Shown here: positions 1 to 8,892 of the stretch, one piece after another
How the letters are laid out: each line of letters begins with the position of its first letter
Position numbering within the stretch: position 1 is the stretch's first letter
Assembly (NCBI GenBank): GCA_937967775.1
Contig: CALCJH010000263.1
Location: 1-9,403 of the forward strand
Reading direction: 5' to 3'
Length of the DNA stretch: 9,403 bases
Origin: an uncultured bacterium
GTDB taxonomy: Bacteria > Armatimonadota > UBA5829 > DSUL01
Position numbers and translations under genes: made by a program
Notes under the pieces: generated by a model
What the model was told of the DNA's origin: nothing
What the model saw: only the letters and a program-made list of their open reading frames with translations
Database searches by the model: none

Positions 1-3000
1 ATGGTGGCGCACAACGGAGAGATCAATACTCTGCGGGGCGATGTGAACGCCATGCGAGCGCGGCAGGCGCTGTGCGAGTCGGACATCTTCGGAGAGCGCC
101 TTGCCAGTGTGATGCCCGTCATAGACGAGGATGGCAGCGACTCCGCCATGTTCGACAATGTGCTGGAGTTTCTAAACCTTACTGGGCGCTCGCTGCCGCA
201 CGCCGTCATGATGATGATCCCGGAGCCCTGGGAGAAGGACAGCCGGATGGACCGGCAGCGGCGCGACTTCTACCGCTTCCACAGCTGTCTTATGGAGCCC
301 TGGGACGGTCCGGCCTCCATCGCGTTCACGGACGGGGTGCAGATCGGGGCCGTACTGGACCGCAACGGACTTCGCCCTTCCCGCTACTCCGTCATCGACG
401 ACGGCCGTGTCATCATGGCATCCGAGGTCGGGGTGCTGGATGTGGATCCCCAGAAGGTGGTCCTGAAGGGCCGTCTGCAGCCGGGGCGGATGTTCCTTGT
501 GGACACCCGCGAGGGTCGAATCATCGCGGACGAGGAGCTCAAGGCCGCCATCGCAAGTGAGCATCCGTACCGGCAGTGGCTGGCGCAGAACCTGATCTCT
601 TTCCGCGACCTCCCGGAGCAGAAGGCTGCAGGACATCCGGAACCGCAGCTTCCACTGCTCCAGCGTCAGAAGGCGTTCGGATACACCTGGGAGGATCTTC
701 GCTTCCTGATGGCTCCCATGGGCGAGGACGGAGTAGAGCCCATCGGATCCATGGGAACGGATACCCCCCTCGCAGCGCTTTCCGACCGTCCGTATCTGCT
801 TTACAACTACTTCAAGCAGCTGTTCGCGCAGGTCACCAATCCTCCGCTGGATGCCATCCGCGAGGAGATCGTCACCAGCACCACGATGCTGGTTGGCTCG
901 GAGGGGAATCTGCTGAAGCCCGGAGCAGGCAGCTTCCGGTTGCTGGAGCTGGACTCGCCCATCCTTACGAATTCGCGGCTGGAGACTCTGCGAAGCGTGC
1001 GGGAGGAGGGATTCCGGGCGGTCACCGTGCCGATGCTCTTCCCGGCGTCCGGCGGCGGCGAGGCGCTGGAGCGGGCGCTGGAGGATCTCTTCACGTCCGC
1101 GGACAGAGCCATCGAGGAGGGTGCGAACATCCTCATCCTCTCCGACCGGGGTGTCGATCAGGAGCATGCCCCCATCCCGGCGCTCCTGGCGGTATCCGGA
1201 CTGCACCATCATCTCATCCGGACAGGTACCCGGATGAAGGTATCGCTCGTGGTGGAATCCGGGGAGCCGCGGGAGGTGCACCACATGGCCCTTCTGGTGG
1301 GGTACGGCGCTTCCGCCATCAATCCCTATCTGGCCTTCGAGACGCTGGCGGACCTCATCGCAAACGGTCTGGTGCGTGAAGGCGTGGACTACGCCACCGC
1401 CGAGAAGAACTACGTCAAGGCGCTCACGAAGGGCATCGTGAAGACGATGTCCAAGATGGGCATCTCCACCATCCAGAGCTATCGGGGGGCTCAGATCTTC
1501 GAGGCGGTGGGGCTGAAGGAGGAGTTCGTCGAGCGCTACTTCACCGGCACCGCTTCCCGCGTGGAGGGTGTGGGGGCGGACGTAATCGCGCAGGAGGCGA
1601 TTACCCGCCATCGCAAGGCTTTCGCCGAGCGTGCGCCGCTGGACAGCCCACTGGAGTCGGGCGGGCTGTATCAGTGGCGAAGCGATGGGGAGTATCACCT
1701 CTTCAACCCCGACACCATCCACAAAATGCAGAGAGCCGTCCGCACCGGCGATTACGAGCTGTTCCGGGAGTTCTCCCGCGCGGTGAACGATCAGTCCCGG
1801 CACTACTGCACCCTTCGGGGGCTGCTGAAGTTCCGGGAAAACACCACCCCGGTCCCGCTGGACGAGGTGGAGCCGGTCGAGTCCATCGTGCGGCGTTTCA
1901 AGACGGGCGCCATGTCCTACGGGTCCATCAGTAAGGAGGCGCACGAGACGCTGGCCATCGCCATGAACCGGCTGGGCGGCAAGAGCAACACGGGCGAGGG
2001 CGGCGAAGATCCCGAACGTTATCGTCCTCTGCCCAACGGCGACTCGAAATGCAGCGCCATCAAACAGGTGGCGTCCGGCCGGTTCGGCGTGACCAGCCAC
2101 TATCTGATGAGCGCGCAGGAGATCCAGATCAAAATGGCGCAGGGAGCCAAGCCCGGAGAGGGCGGTCAGCTTCCGGGTCACAAGGTCTACCCCTGGATCG
2201 CAAAGGTTCGGTTCTCCACGCCCGGGGTGGGACTGATCTCTCCGCCTCCCCACCACGACATCTACTCTATCGAAGATCTGGCGGAGCTAATTCACGACCT
2301 GAAGAATGCCAACCCGCGGGCGCGCATCAGCGTGAAGCTGGTCTCGGAGGTGGGCGTCGGCACCATCGCCGCCGGAGTGGCCAAGGCTCACGCGGACGTG
2401 GTGCTCATCAGCGGGTACGACGGCGGCACGGGAGCATCCCCGCTCTCCAGCATCAAGCATGCCGGAGTGCCATGGGAGCTGGGGCTTGCGGAGACGCACC
2501 AGACCCTGGTCTTGAACGGCCTGCGGACCCGCATTGCGGTGGAGACAGACGGACAGCTGCGTACAGGGCGGGATGTGGCCATCGCGGCTCTTCTGGGAGC
2601 CGAGGAGTTCGGGTTCGCGACGTCCCCGCTGGTGGCCATCGGATGCGTGATGATGCGCGTCTGCCACAAGAACACCTGCCCGGTGGGGGTGGCGACGCAG
2701 GATCCCGAGCTTCGCCGCAAGTTCCAGGGCCAGCCGGAACACGTGGAGAACTACATGCGCTTCGTGGCCATGGAGTTGCGGGAGATCATGGCGCAGCTGG
2801 GCTTCCGGACAGTGAACGAGATGGTGGGCCGGTCGGACCTGCTGGTGATGGATGACGCCGTGGAGCACTGGAAGGCGCGTGGGCTGGATCTCTCCCGCAT
2901 CCTGCACCGGCCGGAAGGGATGCCTCTGGAGGGACAGTACAAGCGCGAAGATCAGGACCACGGTCTGGACCGGTCCCTGGATCGCCGGAGGCTGCTGGAG

Positions 3001-3852
3001 ATCTGCCGGCCTGCGCTTGAGAGCGGCAAGCAGGTCATCGCCTCCGTTCCCATCCGGAACACAGACCGCGTCGTGGGAACCATCCTGGGCAGTGAGGTGA
3101 CTCGGCTCTACGGACCCGAGGGGCTGCCGGACGGCACCATCCATCTGAAATTCACAGGATCGGCCGGGCAAAGCTTCGGGGCCTTCGTGCCGCGCGGCAT
3201 CACTCTGGAGCTGGAAGGGGACGCCAATGACTACCTGGGCAAGGGTCTGTGCGGAGGGCGCATCATCGTGTATCCTCCCCGCCAGTCGCCCTTCGCCGCC
3301 GAGGAGAACATCATTATCGGCAACGTGGCCTTCTACGGGGCCACTTCGGGCGAGGCTTACGTGTGCGGCGCCGCCGGCGAGCGCTTCTGCGTGCGCAACA
3401 GCGGTGTTACCGCAGTGGTGGAGGCTGTTGGTGACCACGGTTGCGAGTATATGACCGGCGGACGCGTGGTGGTCCTGGGGCCTACAGGACGCAACTTCGC
3501 GGCCGGGATGTCCGGCGGGATCGCCTATGTGCTGGATCCGGCAGGCGACTTCGAATCGCGCTGCAACACCGAAATGGTGGACCTCTTCGACCTGACCGAC
3601 GACGCTGAGATCGAGCAGTTGTGCAGGCTGGTCGAGCGCCACGGAGCCCTGACCGGCAGCGCGCTCGCCCGGCGCATCCTGCGGCGCTGGGACGAGGCTG
3701 TGCCGCAGTTCGTCAAGGTGCTGCCCAGAGACTATCGCCGGATGCTGGAGAAGATGGAAGAGATGGAGCGGAAAGGTCTTTCCGGCGAAGAAGCCGTCAT
3801 GGCGGCTTTCGAGGCGAACGCGCGGGATCTGGCCCGCATCGGTGGAAACTGA
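1..3852 (+). CDS. gltB: Glutamate synthase (NADPH) large subunit, 5'-truncated by window edge
   Basis: Large (alpha) subunit of glutamate synthase (GOGAT). It hydrolyses glutamine, channels the ammonia, and reductively aminates 2-oxoglutarate on FMN to give glutamate in the cytosol. The frame is open from base 1, and the first ATG is internal: it lies in the conserved AHNGEINT segment of the class-II glutaminase domain. About 200-250 N-terminal residues, including the nucleophilic Cys, are therefore off the window. The visible 1,283 residues show the rest of the glutaminase domain (about 1-190), the central domain (about 250-540), the FMN/2-oxoglutarate barrel (from about 620; GAMSYGSIS, then [16 protein letters not shown]), 3Fe-4S ligands C882, C888 and C893 in a CX5CX4C motif, and the C-terminal GXGXG beta-helix (about 1030-1230). 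No frameshift is seen. gltD follows after 15 bp, so the two are almost certainly cotranscribed. The family assignment is very secure; only the start is missing. Confidence 0.97.
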   Translation: MVAHNGEINTLRGDVNAMRARQALCESDIFGERLASVMPVIDEDGSDSAMFDNVLEFLNLTGRSLPHAVMMMIPEPWEKDSRMDRQRRDFYRFHSCLMEPWDGPASIAFTDGVQIGAVLDRNGLRPSRYSVIDDGRVIMASEVGVLDVDPQKVVLKGRLQPGRMFLVDTREGRIIADEELKAAIASEHPYRQWLAQNLISFRDLPEQKAAGHPEPQLPLLQRQKAFGYTWEDLRFLMAPMGEDGVEPIGSMGTDTPLAALSDRPYLLYNYFKQLFAQVTNPPLDAIREEIVTSTTMLVGSEGNLLKPGAGSFRLLELDSPILTNSRLETLRSVREEGFRAVTVPMLFPASGGGEALERALEDLFTSADRAIEEGANILILSDRGVDQEHAPIPALLAVSGLHHHLIRTGTRMKVSLVVESGEPREVHHMALLVGYGASAINPYLAFETLADLIANGLVREGVDYATAEKNYVKALTKGIVKTMSKMGISTIQSYRGAQIFEAVGLKEEFVERYFTGTASRVEGVGADVIAQEAITRHRKAFAERAPLDSPLESGGLYQWRSDGEYHLFNPDTIHKMQRAVRTGDYELFREFSRAVNDQSRHYCTLRGLLKFRENTTPVPLDEVEPVESIVRRFKTGAMSYGSISKEAHETLAIAMNRLGGKSNTGEGGEDPERYRPLPNGDSKCSAIKQVASGRFGVTSHYLMSAQEIQIKMAQGAKPGEGGQLPGHKVYPWIAKVRFSTPGVGLISPPPHHDIYSIEDLAELIHDLKNANPRARISVKLVSEVGVGTIAAGVAKAHADVVLISGYDGGTGASPLSSIKHAGVPWELGLAETHQTLVLNGLRTRIAVETDGQLRTGRDVAIAALLGAEEFGFATSPLVAIGCVMMRVCHKNTCPVGVATQDPELRRKFQGQPEHVENYMRFVAMELREIMAQLGFRTVNEMVGRSDLLVMDDAVEHWKARGLDLSRILHRPEGMPLEGQYKREDQDHGLDRSLDRRRLLEICRPALESGKQVIASVPIRNTDRVVGTILGSEVTRLYGPEGLPDGTIHLKFTGSAGQSFGAFVPRGITLELEGDANDYLGKGLCGGRIIVYPPRQSPFAAEENIIIGNVAFYGATSGEAYVCGAAGERFCVRNSGVTAVVEAVGDHGCEYMTGGRVVVLGPTGRNFAAGMSGGIAYVLDPAGDFESRCNTEMVDLFDLTDDAEIEQLCRLVERHGALTGSALARRILRRWDEAVPQFVKVLPRDYRRMLEKMEEMERKGLSGEEAVMAAFEANARDLARIGGN

Positions 3853-3867
3853 GTAAGGAGCGCTTGA

Positions 3868-5349
3868 ATGGGCAAACCTACAGGATTCAAGGAATACCCG
3901 CGGGAGACTCCGCCCGAGGCATCGCCGGCGCAGCGCATCTCGCACTGGTTGGAGTTCCACGAGCACATGCCCGAGGAGCGCCTGCAACGGCAGGGCGCGC
4001 GCTGCATGGACTGCGGGACGCCGTTCTGCCAGACGGGGGTCGTTCTCTCCGGCGCCGCATCCGGCTGTCCCATCCATAACCTGATTCCCGAATGGAATGA
4101 CCTGGTCTACCGCGGTAAGTGGCGGGAGGCGCTGGAGCGACTGCTTCTGACGAACAACTTCCCCGAGTTCACCGGCCGCGTCTGCCCCGCCCCGTGCGAG
4201 GGCTCCTGCGTGCTGGGGATTAACGAGCCGCCGGTGACCATCAAATCCATCGAATGCGCCATCATTGATCGCGCCTTCGAGGAAGGATGGGTCACGCCCC
4301 GCCCGCCTCGTCTCAGGACGGGCAAGAAGGTGTCCATCGTCGGTTCCGGACCGGCCGGACTGGCCGCTGCAGCGGAGCTGAACAGCGCCGGACACGAGGT
4401 CACCGTCTATGAGCGGGATGACCGCATCGGTGGCCTGCTGATGTACGGCATCCCGAATATGAAGCTGGACAAGAAGATCGTCCAGCGGCGCATAGATCTG
4501 ATGGCAGAGGAGGGGGTGCGTTTTGTCACGGGTGTGGAGATCGGCAGGGATCTCCCGGCCGCCCGGCTGCTGGAGACCAGCGACGCCGTTCTGCTCTGCT
4601 GCGGGGCCACCCAGCCGCGCGATCTGAATGTGGATGGGCGCTCGCTGGAGGGCATCCACTTCGCCATGGAGTTCCTGCGCGAGAACACGCGCCGCCTGCT
4701 GGACGGCCAGCCTTCGCCGGCGTTCATCTCGGCGCAGGATCGCAATGTGGTGGTCATCGGGGGAGGCGACACGGGGACCGACTGCGTGGCGACGGCGGTC
4801 CGGCACGGTTGCCGCAGCCTGGTCCAGCTGGAAATCATGCCCCGCCCGCCCATGGAGCGATCCGAAAGCAACCCCTGGCCGGAGTGGCCGCGTGTCTACC
4901 GCCTGGACTACGGTCAGGAAGAGGCGGCTGCGGTGTTCGGTGATGATCCCCGCCGCTACCTGGTGACCGTCAAGCGGTTCCTCGCCGATCCCTCCGGGCA
5001 CGTGTCCCACGTGGAAGTGGTGGACGTGGAGTGGCGGCAGGAGAATGGCAGGCGCATCCCCGTCCCTGTGCCCGGCTCGGAGCGGACCATTCCCGCGGAT
5101 CTGGTCCTGCTGGCGATGGGCTTCACGGGGCCGGAGGATGTCATCCTTCAGGAACTGGGCATCGAGCGCGACGAGCGGTCCAACGCGAAAGCCGAATACG
5201 GACGCTATGCCACGAACGTCCCGAAAGTATTCGCGGCCGGGGACATGCGCCGGGGTCAGAGTCTGGTGGTCTGGGCTATCCACGAAGGCCGGCAGGCCGC
5301 GCGGGCTGTGGACGAGTTCCTCACGGGCAACTCGGATCTTCCGGGCTGA
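3868..5349 (+). CDS. gltD: Glutamate synthase (NADPH) small subunit
   Basis: Small (beta) subunit of glutamate synthase. It oxidises NADPH on FAD and passes electrons through Fe-S clusters to the FMN of GltB. The 493 residues are full length for the family. The N-terminal Fe-S domain has cysteines C46, C49, C54 and C67 (motif [10 protein letters not shown]...GCP) and C106, C110 and C114 (CPAPCEGSC). An FAD-binding GSGPAG lies at 159-164, an NADPH-binding GGGDTG at 298-303, and the closing FAD motif [14 protein letters not shown] starts near 458. The start is supported by TAAGGAG at 3854-3860, seven bases before the ATG, and by the 15-bp gap after gltB, which points to one operon with translational coupling. 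The last 29 bp overlap the 3' end of the convergent rnd gene. I see no rho-independent terminator directly after the stop. All key cofactor motifs are intact. Confidence 0.97.
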   Translation: MGKPTGFKEYPRETPPEASPAQRISHWLEFHEHMPEERLQRQGARCMDCGTPFCQTGVVLSGAASGCPIHNLIPEWNDLVYRGKWREALERLLLTNNFPEFTGRVCPAPCEGSCVLGINEPPVTIKSIECAIIDRAFEEGWVTPRPPRLRTGKKVSIVGSGPAGLAAAAELNSAGHEVTVYERDDRIGGLLMYGIPNMKLDKKIVQRRIDLMAEEGVRFVTGVEIGRDLPAARLLETSDAVLLCCGATQPRDLNVDGRSLEGIHFAMEFLRENTRRLLDGQPSPAFISAQDRNVVVIGGGDTGTDCVATAVRHGCRSLVQLEIMPRPPMERSESNPWPEWPRVYRLDYGQEEAAAVFGDDPRRYLVTVKRFLADPSGHVSHVEVVDVEWRQENGRRIPVPVPGSERTIPADLVLLAMGFTGPEDVILQELGIERDERSNAKAEYGRYATNVPKVFAAGDMRRGQSLVVWAIHEGRQAARAVDEFLTGNSDLPG

Positions 5350-6529
5350 TACCTCCGGGAGGAAGCGAGGTCTCACGGGCCACAGGCCGGGCTGTAACAG
5401 GATCCACGGTCAGGGATATCTCCCCGGCCAGCAGACGGAGCAGGTCTCGCCCCGCCATCTCGTAGCGCCAGCCGTCCAGGATCGGAAGATCGCCTTTGCT
5501 CACGCCCGGCGTCCGCTCCACCAGCTCTTCCAGGTCCCGTGCGGTGGCCAGCAGGCCCCATGCGATCTGCTGTTCCTGAGCCCGGATGCGCAAAAAAGTG
5601 GCCAGAATGTTCACCAGCGCCTGGGTGGACGCGTCCACCTCCCGGACCGGCAGGCGGCGCGGCCACTGCTCCTTCGGGAGTTTCAGCGCCTCCGCCACCG
5701 TACGTGCGATCTCCGCGCCATGACGCTCCGCCACACCGGCGGGGAACCCCCGCAGATCCCGGATCTCGGCCAGGGTCACCGGCTGCTGACGCGCAAGGTT
5801 CACCAGCGAGTTGTCCTTCAGCAGCTTCTGAGGAGGTATGTTCCTGCGCCGCGCCGTCTCGTCGCGCCAGATGGCGAGTGCCCGCAGCACGTTAAGCTCT
5901 TTCGGGCTCAAACGCTCGACGCCTGAGACGCGCAGATACAGCTCTTCCGCCGGACACTCCGGCTTCTGCGCCTTCTCCTCAAGCCGCTGGCACTCCTCGC
6001 GAGCCCAGTCCGTGCGTCCCAGCTCCTCCAGCCTCTCTTTGAGCGCCTGTGTCACCGCCGGAAGGTGGCGGACGTCGTCTGCGGCATACTCCAGCTGCGC
6101 CGGGGTGAACGGGCGGGTGTTCCAGGCTGTGTAAGCCTGTGTCTTGATGAGCGACACGCCGGCCAGCGTCTTCACAAGCTGACCGTAACCCACCTGCTCG
6201 CCCATTCCCACCATTGCTGCGGCGATCTGGGTGTCGAAGACGTTCCGAACCGGCCGCCCCGCGCACTGGTAGAACAGCTCCAGGTCCTGTTGTGCGGCGT
6301 GGAACACCTTCTCGATAGAGGGATCCTCCAGCATCTCCAGCAGCGGCCCCAGATTGCCTGTGGAGCGCACGTCCACCAGGCCGATCTGCCCATCTGCCAT
6401 CACCTGGACCAGCTCCAGCTGTGGATAGTAGGTCTCCTCGCGCACGAACTCTGTGTCCAGGAACAGCTGATGTGCTCCGGACACATCGTTGCAAAACCCT
6501 GCAAGCTGTTTTGTGCTTGTGATCAGCAT
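5321..6529 (-). CDS. rnd: Ribonuclease D (DEDDy 3'-5' exonuclease with HRDC domain)
   Basis: RNase D is a cytosolic 3'-5' exoribonuclease that trims tRNA precursors and other small structured RNAs. The 402-residue protein starts with the DEDDy exonuclease fold: D25 and E27 in LDTEFVRE (Exo I), D82 in [10 protein letters not shown] (Exo II), and Y148 and D152 in YAADDV (Exo III). All metal and catalytic positions are therefore present. An HRDC nucleic-acid-binding domain follows at about 200-290 ([18 protein letters not shown], then IRDLRGFP), then a second helical region (about 310-380) typical of RNase D, ending in a Pro-rich tail. E. coli RNase D is about 375 residues, so the length is normal. 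The frame is open well upstream, but the ATG at 6529 begins directly at the conserved fold and has GGAG four bases before it. The gene runs against gltD and overlaps its 3' end by 29 bp. It appears monocistronic, divergent from the aldo/keto reductase. Confidence 0.94.
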   Translation of the reverse strand: MLITSTKQLAGFCNDVSGAHQLFLDTEFVREETYYPQLELVQVMADGQIGLVDVRSTGNLGPLLEMLEDPSIEKVFHAAQQDLELFYQCAGRPVRNVFDTQIAAAMVGMGEQVGYGQLVKTLAGVSLIKTQAYTAWNTRPFTPAQLEYAADDVRHLPAVTQALKERLEELGRTDWAREECQRLEEKAQKPECPAEELYLRVSGVERLSPKELNVLRALAIWRDETARRRNIPPQKLLKDNSLVNLARQQPVTLAEIRDLRGFPAGVAERHGAEIARTVAEALKLPKEQWPRRLPVREVDASTQALVNILATFLRIRAQEQQIAWGLLATARDLEELVERTPGVSKGDLPILDGWRYEMAGRDLLRLLAGEISLTVDPVTARPVARETSLPPGGISPEDPSCP

Positions 6530-6531
6530 GG

Positions 6532-6537
6532 CTCTCC
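6532..6537 (-). promoter_or_regulatory. Ribosome binding site deciding the rnd start
   Basis: Read on the minus strand, GGAGAG lies just before the ATG at 6529, with four bases between GGAG and the start. The next in-frame ATG upstream, at 6577, has only a weak G-run before it and would add a short, very basic extension that does not look like RNase D. This site therefore favours the shorter protein. The spacing is slightly short, so confidence is moderate. Confidence 0.55.
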
Positions 6538-6568
6538 GTTTTTTACCATGACCGCGCCGCGCCCGTCC

Positions 6569-6598
6569 TTGCCGCATTGAGCCCCGGCGGGATACAAC
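6569..6598 (+). promoter_or_regulatory. Possible sigma70-type promoter for the aldo/keto reductase
   Basis: Within the 96-bp divergent gap, TTGCCG (6569-6574) and TACAAC (6593-6598) are separated by 18 bp and each match the sigma70 consensus at four of six positions. The site lies about 28 bp before the start codon. This is inference from weak matches in GC-rich DNA. The gap must hold promoters for both rnd and the reductase, but I could not find a convincing one for rnd. Confidence 0.25.
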
Positions 6599-6625
6599 GT
6601 CGCGGCTTTTCACAGGAGGAAGCGA

Positions 6626-7558
6626 ATGCACTACCGTCAGCTTGGCGACACCGATCTCATTGTCTCCCGCATCTGTTTCGGATGCTGGCAGCTGTCTCCC
6701 CGGTTCTGGGGAGACGTGGACCTGGAGCCCTGGAGGGCGGCCATACGCGCAGCCCTTGACTGCGGAGTGAATTTCATAGATACGGCTGACGCGTACGGGG
6801 ATGGCTATGCTGAGACGGAGCTGGGGAATTTTCTGGCCACAGAGAAACTCAGGGACCGCTTTGTGCTGGCTACCAAGTTCTACTGGAACTTCGAGACCGA
6901 GGATCGCTACCCCGACACATCCTATGACTATATCCTGCGTGCCTGCGAGGCTTCTCTCAGGAGGTTGAAGACGGATCACATAGATCTGTATCAGATACAC
7001 GCCTGGGATCCGCTGACCCGTCCCGAGGAGGTGGCGGCAGCCCTTCACCGCCTGAAAAAAGAGGGCAAAGTCCGGTGGTTTGGCGTCAGCAACCTGAACG
7101 TGGAGCAAATGAGGGCTTACGGCCGGTATTTCGAGATCTCCTGCCTACAGCCCCTGTACAATCTGCTGGACCGGCAGGTGGAGGCGGAGGAGCTACCCTA
7201 CTGTCAGACGGAGCGGATCGGCGTCATCACCTACTCCACGCTGGCGCGCGGGCTGCTCTCGGGCAAATACAGCAGGGATCACGTGTTCCAGGACTCCCGC
7301 GCGAACAATCCCCGCTTCCAGGGCGAGCGGTTCGCGCGCATTCTGGACCGCCTGGAGGAGACGCGTCCCATCGCGGAGAGCTACGGGCTGGACATCCCAC
7401 AACTTGCCGTGCGCTGGGTCCTGACTCATCCGGCGGTGACATCCGCCATTGTGGGCGTCAAGGAGCCTTCGCACATCACGGGGGTCGCGCCCGCCGCGGA
7501 CGGTGAGCTCTCACAGAAGGACTGGCATACCCTCGCCGGGATCGTGAGGGATACCTGA
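6626..7558 (+). CDS. Aldo/keto reductase family oxidoreductase
   Basis: NAD(P)H-dependent aldo/keto reductase, a cytosolic TIM-barrel enzyme that reduces carbonyl compounds or oxidises the matching alcohols. The 310 residues are the usual family length. The catalytic tetrad is complete: D52 and Y57 in FIDTADAYG, K84 in LATKFYW, and H125 in IDLYQIHAWD. Downstream are the cofactor and barrel motifs GVSN (near 152), TYSTLARGLLSGKY and the C-terminal SAIVGVK segment that contacts the nucleotide. The start has a strong AGGAGGA at 6614-6620, five bases before the ATG. Overall it resembles the YajO/IolS-like, general-stress group of bacterial AKRs, but the substrate cannot be read from sequence. It is divergent from rnd and precedes the peroxiredoxin gene by 140 bp. 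A shared role in coping with oxidative or carbonyl stress is possible but only suggested by proximity. Confidence 0.93.
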   Translation: MHYRQLGDTDLIVSRICFGCWQLSPRFWGDVDLEPWRAAIRAALDCGVNFIDTADAYGDGYAETELGNFLATEKLRDRFVLATKFYWNFETEDRYPDTSYDYILRACEASLRRLKTDHIDLYQIHAWDPLTRPEEVAAALHRLKKEGKVRWFGVSNLNVEQMRAYGRYFEISCLQPLYNLLDRQVEAEELPYCQTERIGVITYSTLARGLLSGKYSRDHVFQDSRANNPRFQGERFARILDRLEETRPIAESYGLDIPQLAVRWVLTHPAVTSAIVGVKEPSHITGVAPAADGELSQKDWHTLAGIVRDT

Positions 7559-7610
7559 CCTCTGCCGGAGCCGGCCAGCCTCCGTTCCGGGAACCCTGTT
7601 GCATCCTGTT

Positions 7611-7651
7611 CGCGTTTCAAAGTTGACAAAGGAACTCGCCAGCGCGTTTCA
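7611..7651 (+). repeat. 9-bp direct repeat flanking a TTGACA box upstream of the peroxiredoxin gene
   Basis: CGCGTTTCA occurs exactly at 7611-7619 and again at 7643-7651, a period of 32 bp or about three helical turns. A perfect TTGACA (7623-7628) lies between the copies. The best spaced -10 candidates (GTTTCA at 7646, TTTCAG at 7647) are poor TATAAT matches and fall in the second copy. Seen directly: the repeats and the box. Inferred: that this is a promoter with a possible activator or repressor site. A chance origin is not excluded for a 9-mer. Confidence 0.35.
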
Positions 7652-7662
7652 GAACCGCTGGC
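7638..7662. promoter_or_regulatory. Perfect 7-bp inverted repeat (operator-like dyad or leader hairpin)
   Basis: GCCAGCG (7638-7644) and CGCTGGC (7656-7662) are exact reverse complements separated by 11 bases. The dyad sits 9 bp downstream of TTGACA and 24 bp before the ribosome binding site of the peroxiredoxin gene. It is thus placed either over the -10/start region, as a repressor operator would be, or in the 5' leader as a hairpin. No T-run follows on either strand, so it is not a rho-independent terminator for the aldo/keto reductase. It is too GC-rich to look like a Fur or PerR box. Confidence 0.4.
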
Positions 7663-7686
7663 AGAAGTGCTCTCAGGCACCGGAAC

Positions 7687-7691
7687 GGAGG
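7687..7691 (+). promoter_or_regulatory. Ribosome binding site deciding the peroxiredoxin start
   Basis: GGAGG lies seven bases before the ATG at 7699. An in-frame TTG at 7693 would give a protein two residues longer but is only one base from this site, too close to be used. The ATG at 7699 is therefore the chosen start. Confidence 0.7.
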
Positions 7692-7698
7692 TTTGGCA

Positions 7699-8808
7699 AT
7701 GGCAGGGAACATAGCTAGAAAGATTGGCATTGGCGTCCTGCTCGCCGCGCTGGCGGCGGTGGGAGTGATTGCGGCCAACCAGGGCTCGGCGCTTGCGGAA
7801 GGATCCGCGGCTCCCGGCTTTTCTCTTCCGGATCAGGAAGGGAAGATCCACCGGCTTTCGGATTACCGTGGCAAGTGGGTGGCTTTGGCGTTTTATCCCG
7901 TGGATAAGACACCGGGCTGCACGCTGGAGAACCGCTCCATCTCAGCGGTGGACGCACAGCTGCGGGAGATGAACGCCAAGGTGTTTGCCATCAGCGTGCA
8001 GGACTCGGCCAGCAAGGCGTCCTTCTGCGAGGCCGAAGGGCTGACGCATACTCTCCTGGCGGATACAGAAAAAGAGGTTTCCCGCGCCTACGGCGTTCTG
8101 GGCCCTGCAGGGGTCTCCAATCGTGTGACATTCATCGTGGATCCCTCCGGCAAGATAGCGAAGCGCTTCGACAGCGTGAATGTGCGTTCCCACGGGGAAG
8201 ATCTGGTGGCGGCCATCCGTGACCTCCAGGCGAATGCCGCACCGGTCTACCGGCCGCGTACGGAGGGCATCGCGGAGCTGAAGCCTGGAGACAAAGCCCC
8301 CGACTTCAAGTTGAAGAACCTGACCGGCGAGGGCGAGGTCTCCCTTTCCGAAACGCTCAAGAAAAGCAGTACTAAGGCGGTCGCGCTGGTTTGGGTTTCG
8401 CATGCGTGCCCCGTCTCCCGGGATTACGAGAAGCGCATCAAGGATCTGGCGGCGGCCTATAAGAACAAGGGCGTAGTATTCCTCGCCGTGGACTCGAATT
8501 CCACCTATGGGGACGAGCCGATCATTCAGCACTTCAAGAAGGAGATCCCGGGCCTGCCCGTCCTTCGCGATCCCGGCAACCGGGTGGCGGATGCTTACGG
8601 GGCAAAGGTGACGCCGGAGGTGTTTCTGATCTGTCCGCAGGGCATCATCCGTTATCACGGGGCGATCGATGATTCTCAAGATACAGCCGGCATCAAGAAT
8701 CATTTTCTGAAGTCTGCCCTAGATGAGCTTCTGGCGGGCAAAAAGATCTCGACACCTTACCATAAGCCCTTTGGCTGCACCGTCAAACGGGTCAAGGCCG
8801 AGGGATAG
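7699..8808 (+). CDS. Exported tandem redoxin: PrxQ/BCP-type peroxiredoxin fused to a PRX-like thioredoxin-fold domain
   Basis: The 369-residue protein has a signal peptide (R7, K8, hydrophobic 9-26, probable signal peptidase I site after ALA at 31-33), so it likely acts outside the cytoplasm. Domain 1 (about 35-176) is a peroxiredoxin of the BCP/PrxQ class: PVDKTPGC at 67-74 is the PxxxTxxC motif with peroxidatic C74, and R142 is the expected active-site Arg. The resolving Cys usual five residues on is Arg (79); C110, 36 residues on, may serve instead, as in PrxQ proteins with the resolving Cys in helix 3. Domain 2 (about 192-369) is a second redoxin fold starting GDKAPDF, with C237 in SHACPVSRDY, a cis-Pro loop at VTP (304-306), C312, and C360 in a C-terminal FGCTVKR. 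It resembles the poorly characterised PRX_like1 group and has no CXXC. A terminator follows. Peroxide detoxification by domain 1 is likely; the role of domain 2 (reductant, copper or redox partner) is unknown. Confidence 0.88.
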   Translation: MAGNIARKIGIGVLLAALAAVGVIAANQGSALAEGSAAPGFSLPDQEGKIHRLSDYRGKWVALAFYPVDKTPGCTLENRSISAVDAQLREMNAKVFAISVQDSASKASFCEAEGLTHTLLADTEKEVSRAYGVLGPAGVSNRVTFIVDPSGKIAKRFDSVNVRSHGEDLVAAIRDLQANAAPVYRPRTEGIAELKPGDKAPDFKLKNLTGEGEVSLSETLKKSSTKAVALVWVSHACPVSRDYEKRIKDLAAAYKNKGVVFLAVDSNSTYGDEPIIQHFKKEIPGLPVLRDPGNRVADAYGAKVTPEVFLICPQGIIRYHGAIDDSQDTAGIKNHFLKSALDELLAGKKISTPYHKPFGCTVKRVKAEG

Positions 8809-8839
8809 CACGCTCGAGTTAATACGTCTCCGTGACGAA

Positions 8840-8872
8840 GCGCCCCCGGCATCGCCCGGGGGCGCAGTTTTT
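8840..8872 (+). terminator. Rho-independent terminator after the peroxiredoxin gene
   Basis: A perfect 10-bp G/C stem (8840-8849 with 8856-8865) closes a 6-base loop and is followed by AG and five T (8868-8872). It begins 31 bp after the peroxiredoxin stop codon. The T-run is only on the plus strand, so it ends plus-strand transcription before the convergent cheD, whose stop is 20 bp further on. On the minus strand no good U-tract follows the stem. Confidence 0.9.
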
Positions 8873-8892
8873 CCAGCAGTTAGGTCAGGTGC

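Noticed and set aside
172..2256. A 694-residue open frame antisense to gltB
   Set aside because: Same reason: it mirrors the codon bias of gltB, has no family motif, and has no ribosome binding site or room for a promoter outside gltB.
2287..5376. A 1,029-residue open frame antisense to gltB and gltD
   Set aside because: It is composed of low-complexity His/Arg/Leu/Gly-rich sequence with no recognisable domain and crosses two well-supported genes. Long antisense frames are expected opposite GC-rich coding DNA.
5320..5380. 9-bp direct repeat CTCACGGGC at 5320-5328 and 5372-5380 around the gltD/rnd junction
   Set aside because: Both copies lie in coding sequence of rnd, with no target-site or attachment-site context; probably chance.
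6530..7108. A 193-residue N-terminal extension of RNase D into the aldo/keto reductase gene
   Set aside because: The frame happens to stay open, but the extension lies antisense to a real gene, has no RNase D similarity, and the ATG at 6529 has a suitable ribosome binding site right before the conserved fold.
7566..7590. Possible terminator after the aldo/keto reductase (CGGAG/CTCCG and CCGGA/TCCGG pairings)
   Set aside because: The stems are only 5 bp, compete with each other, and are not followed by a T-run.
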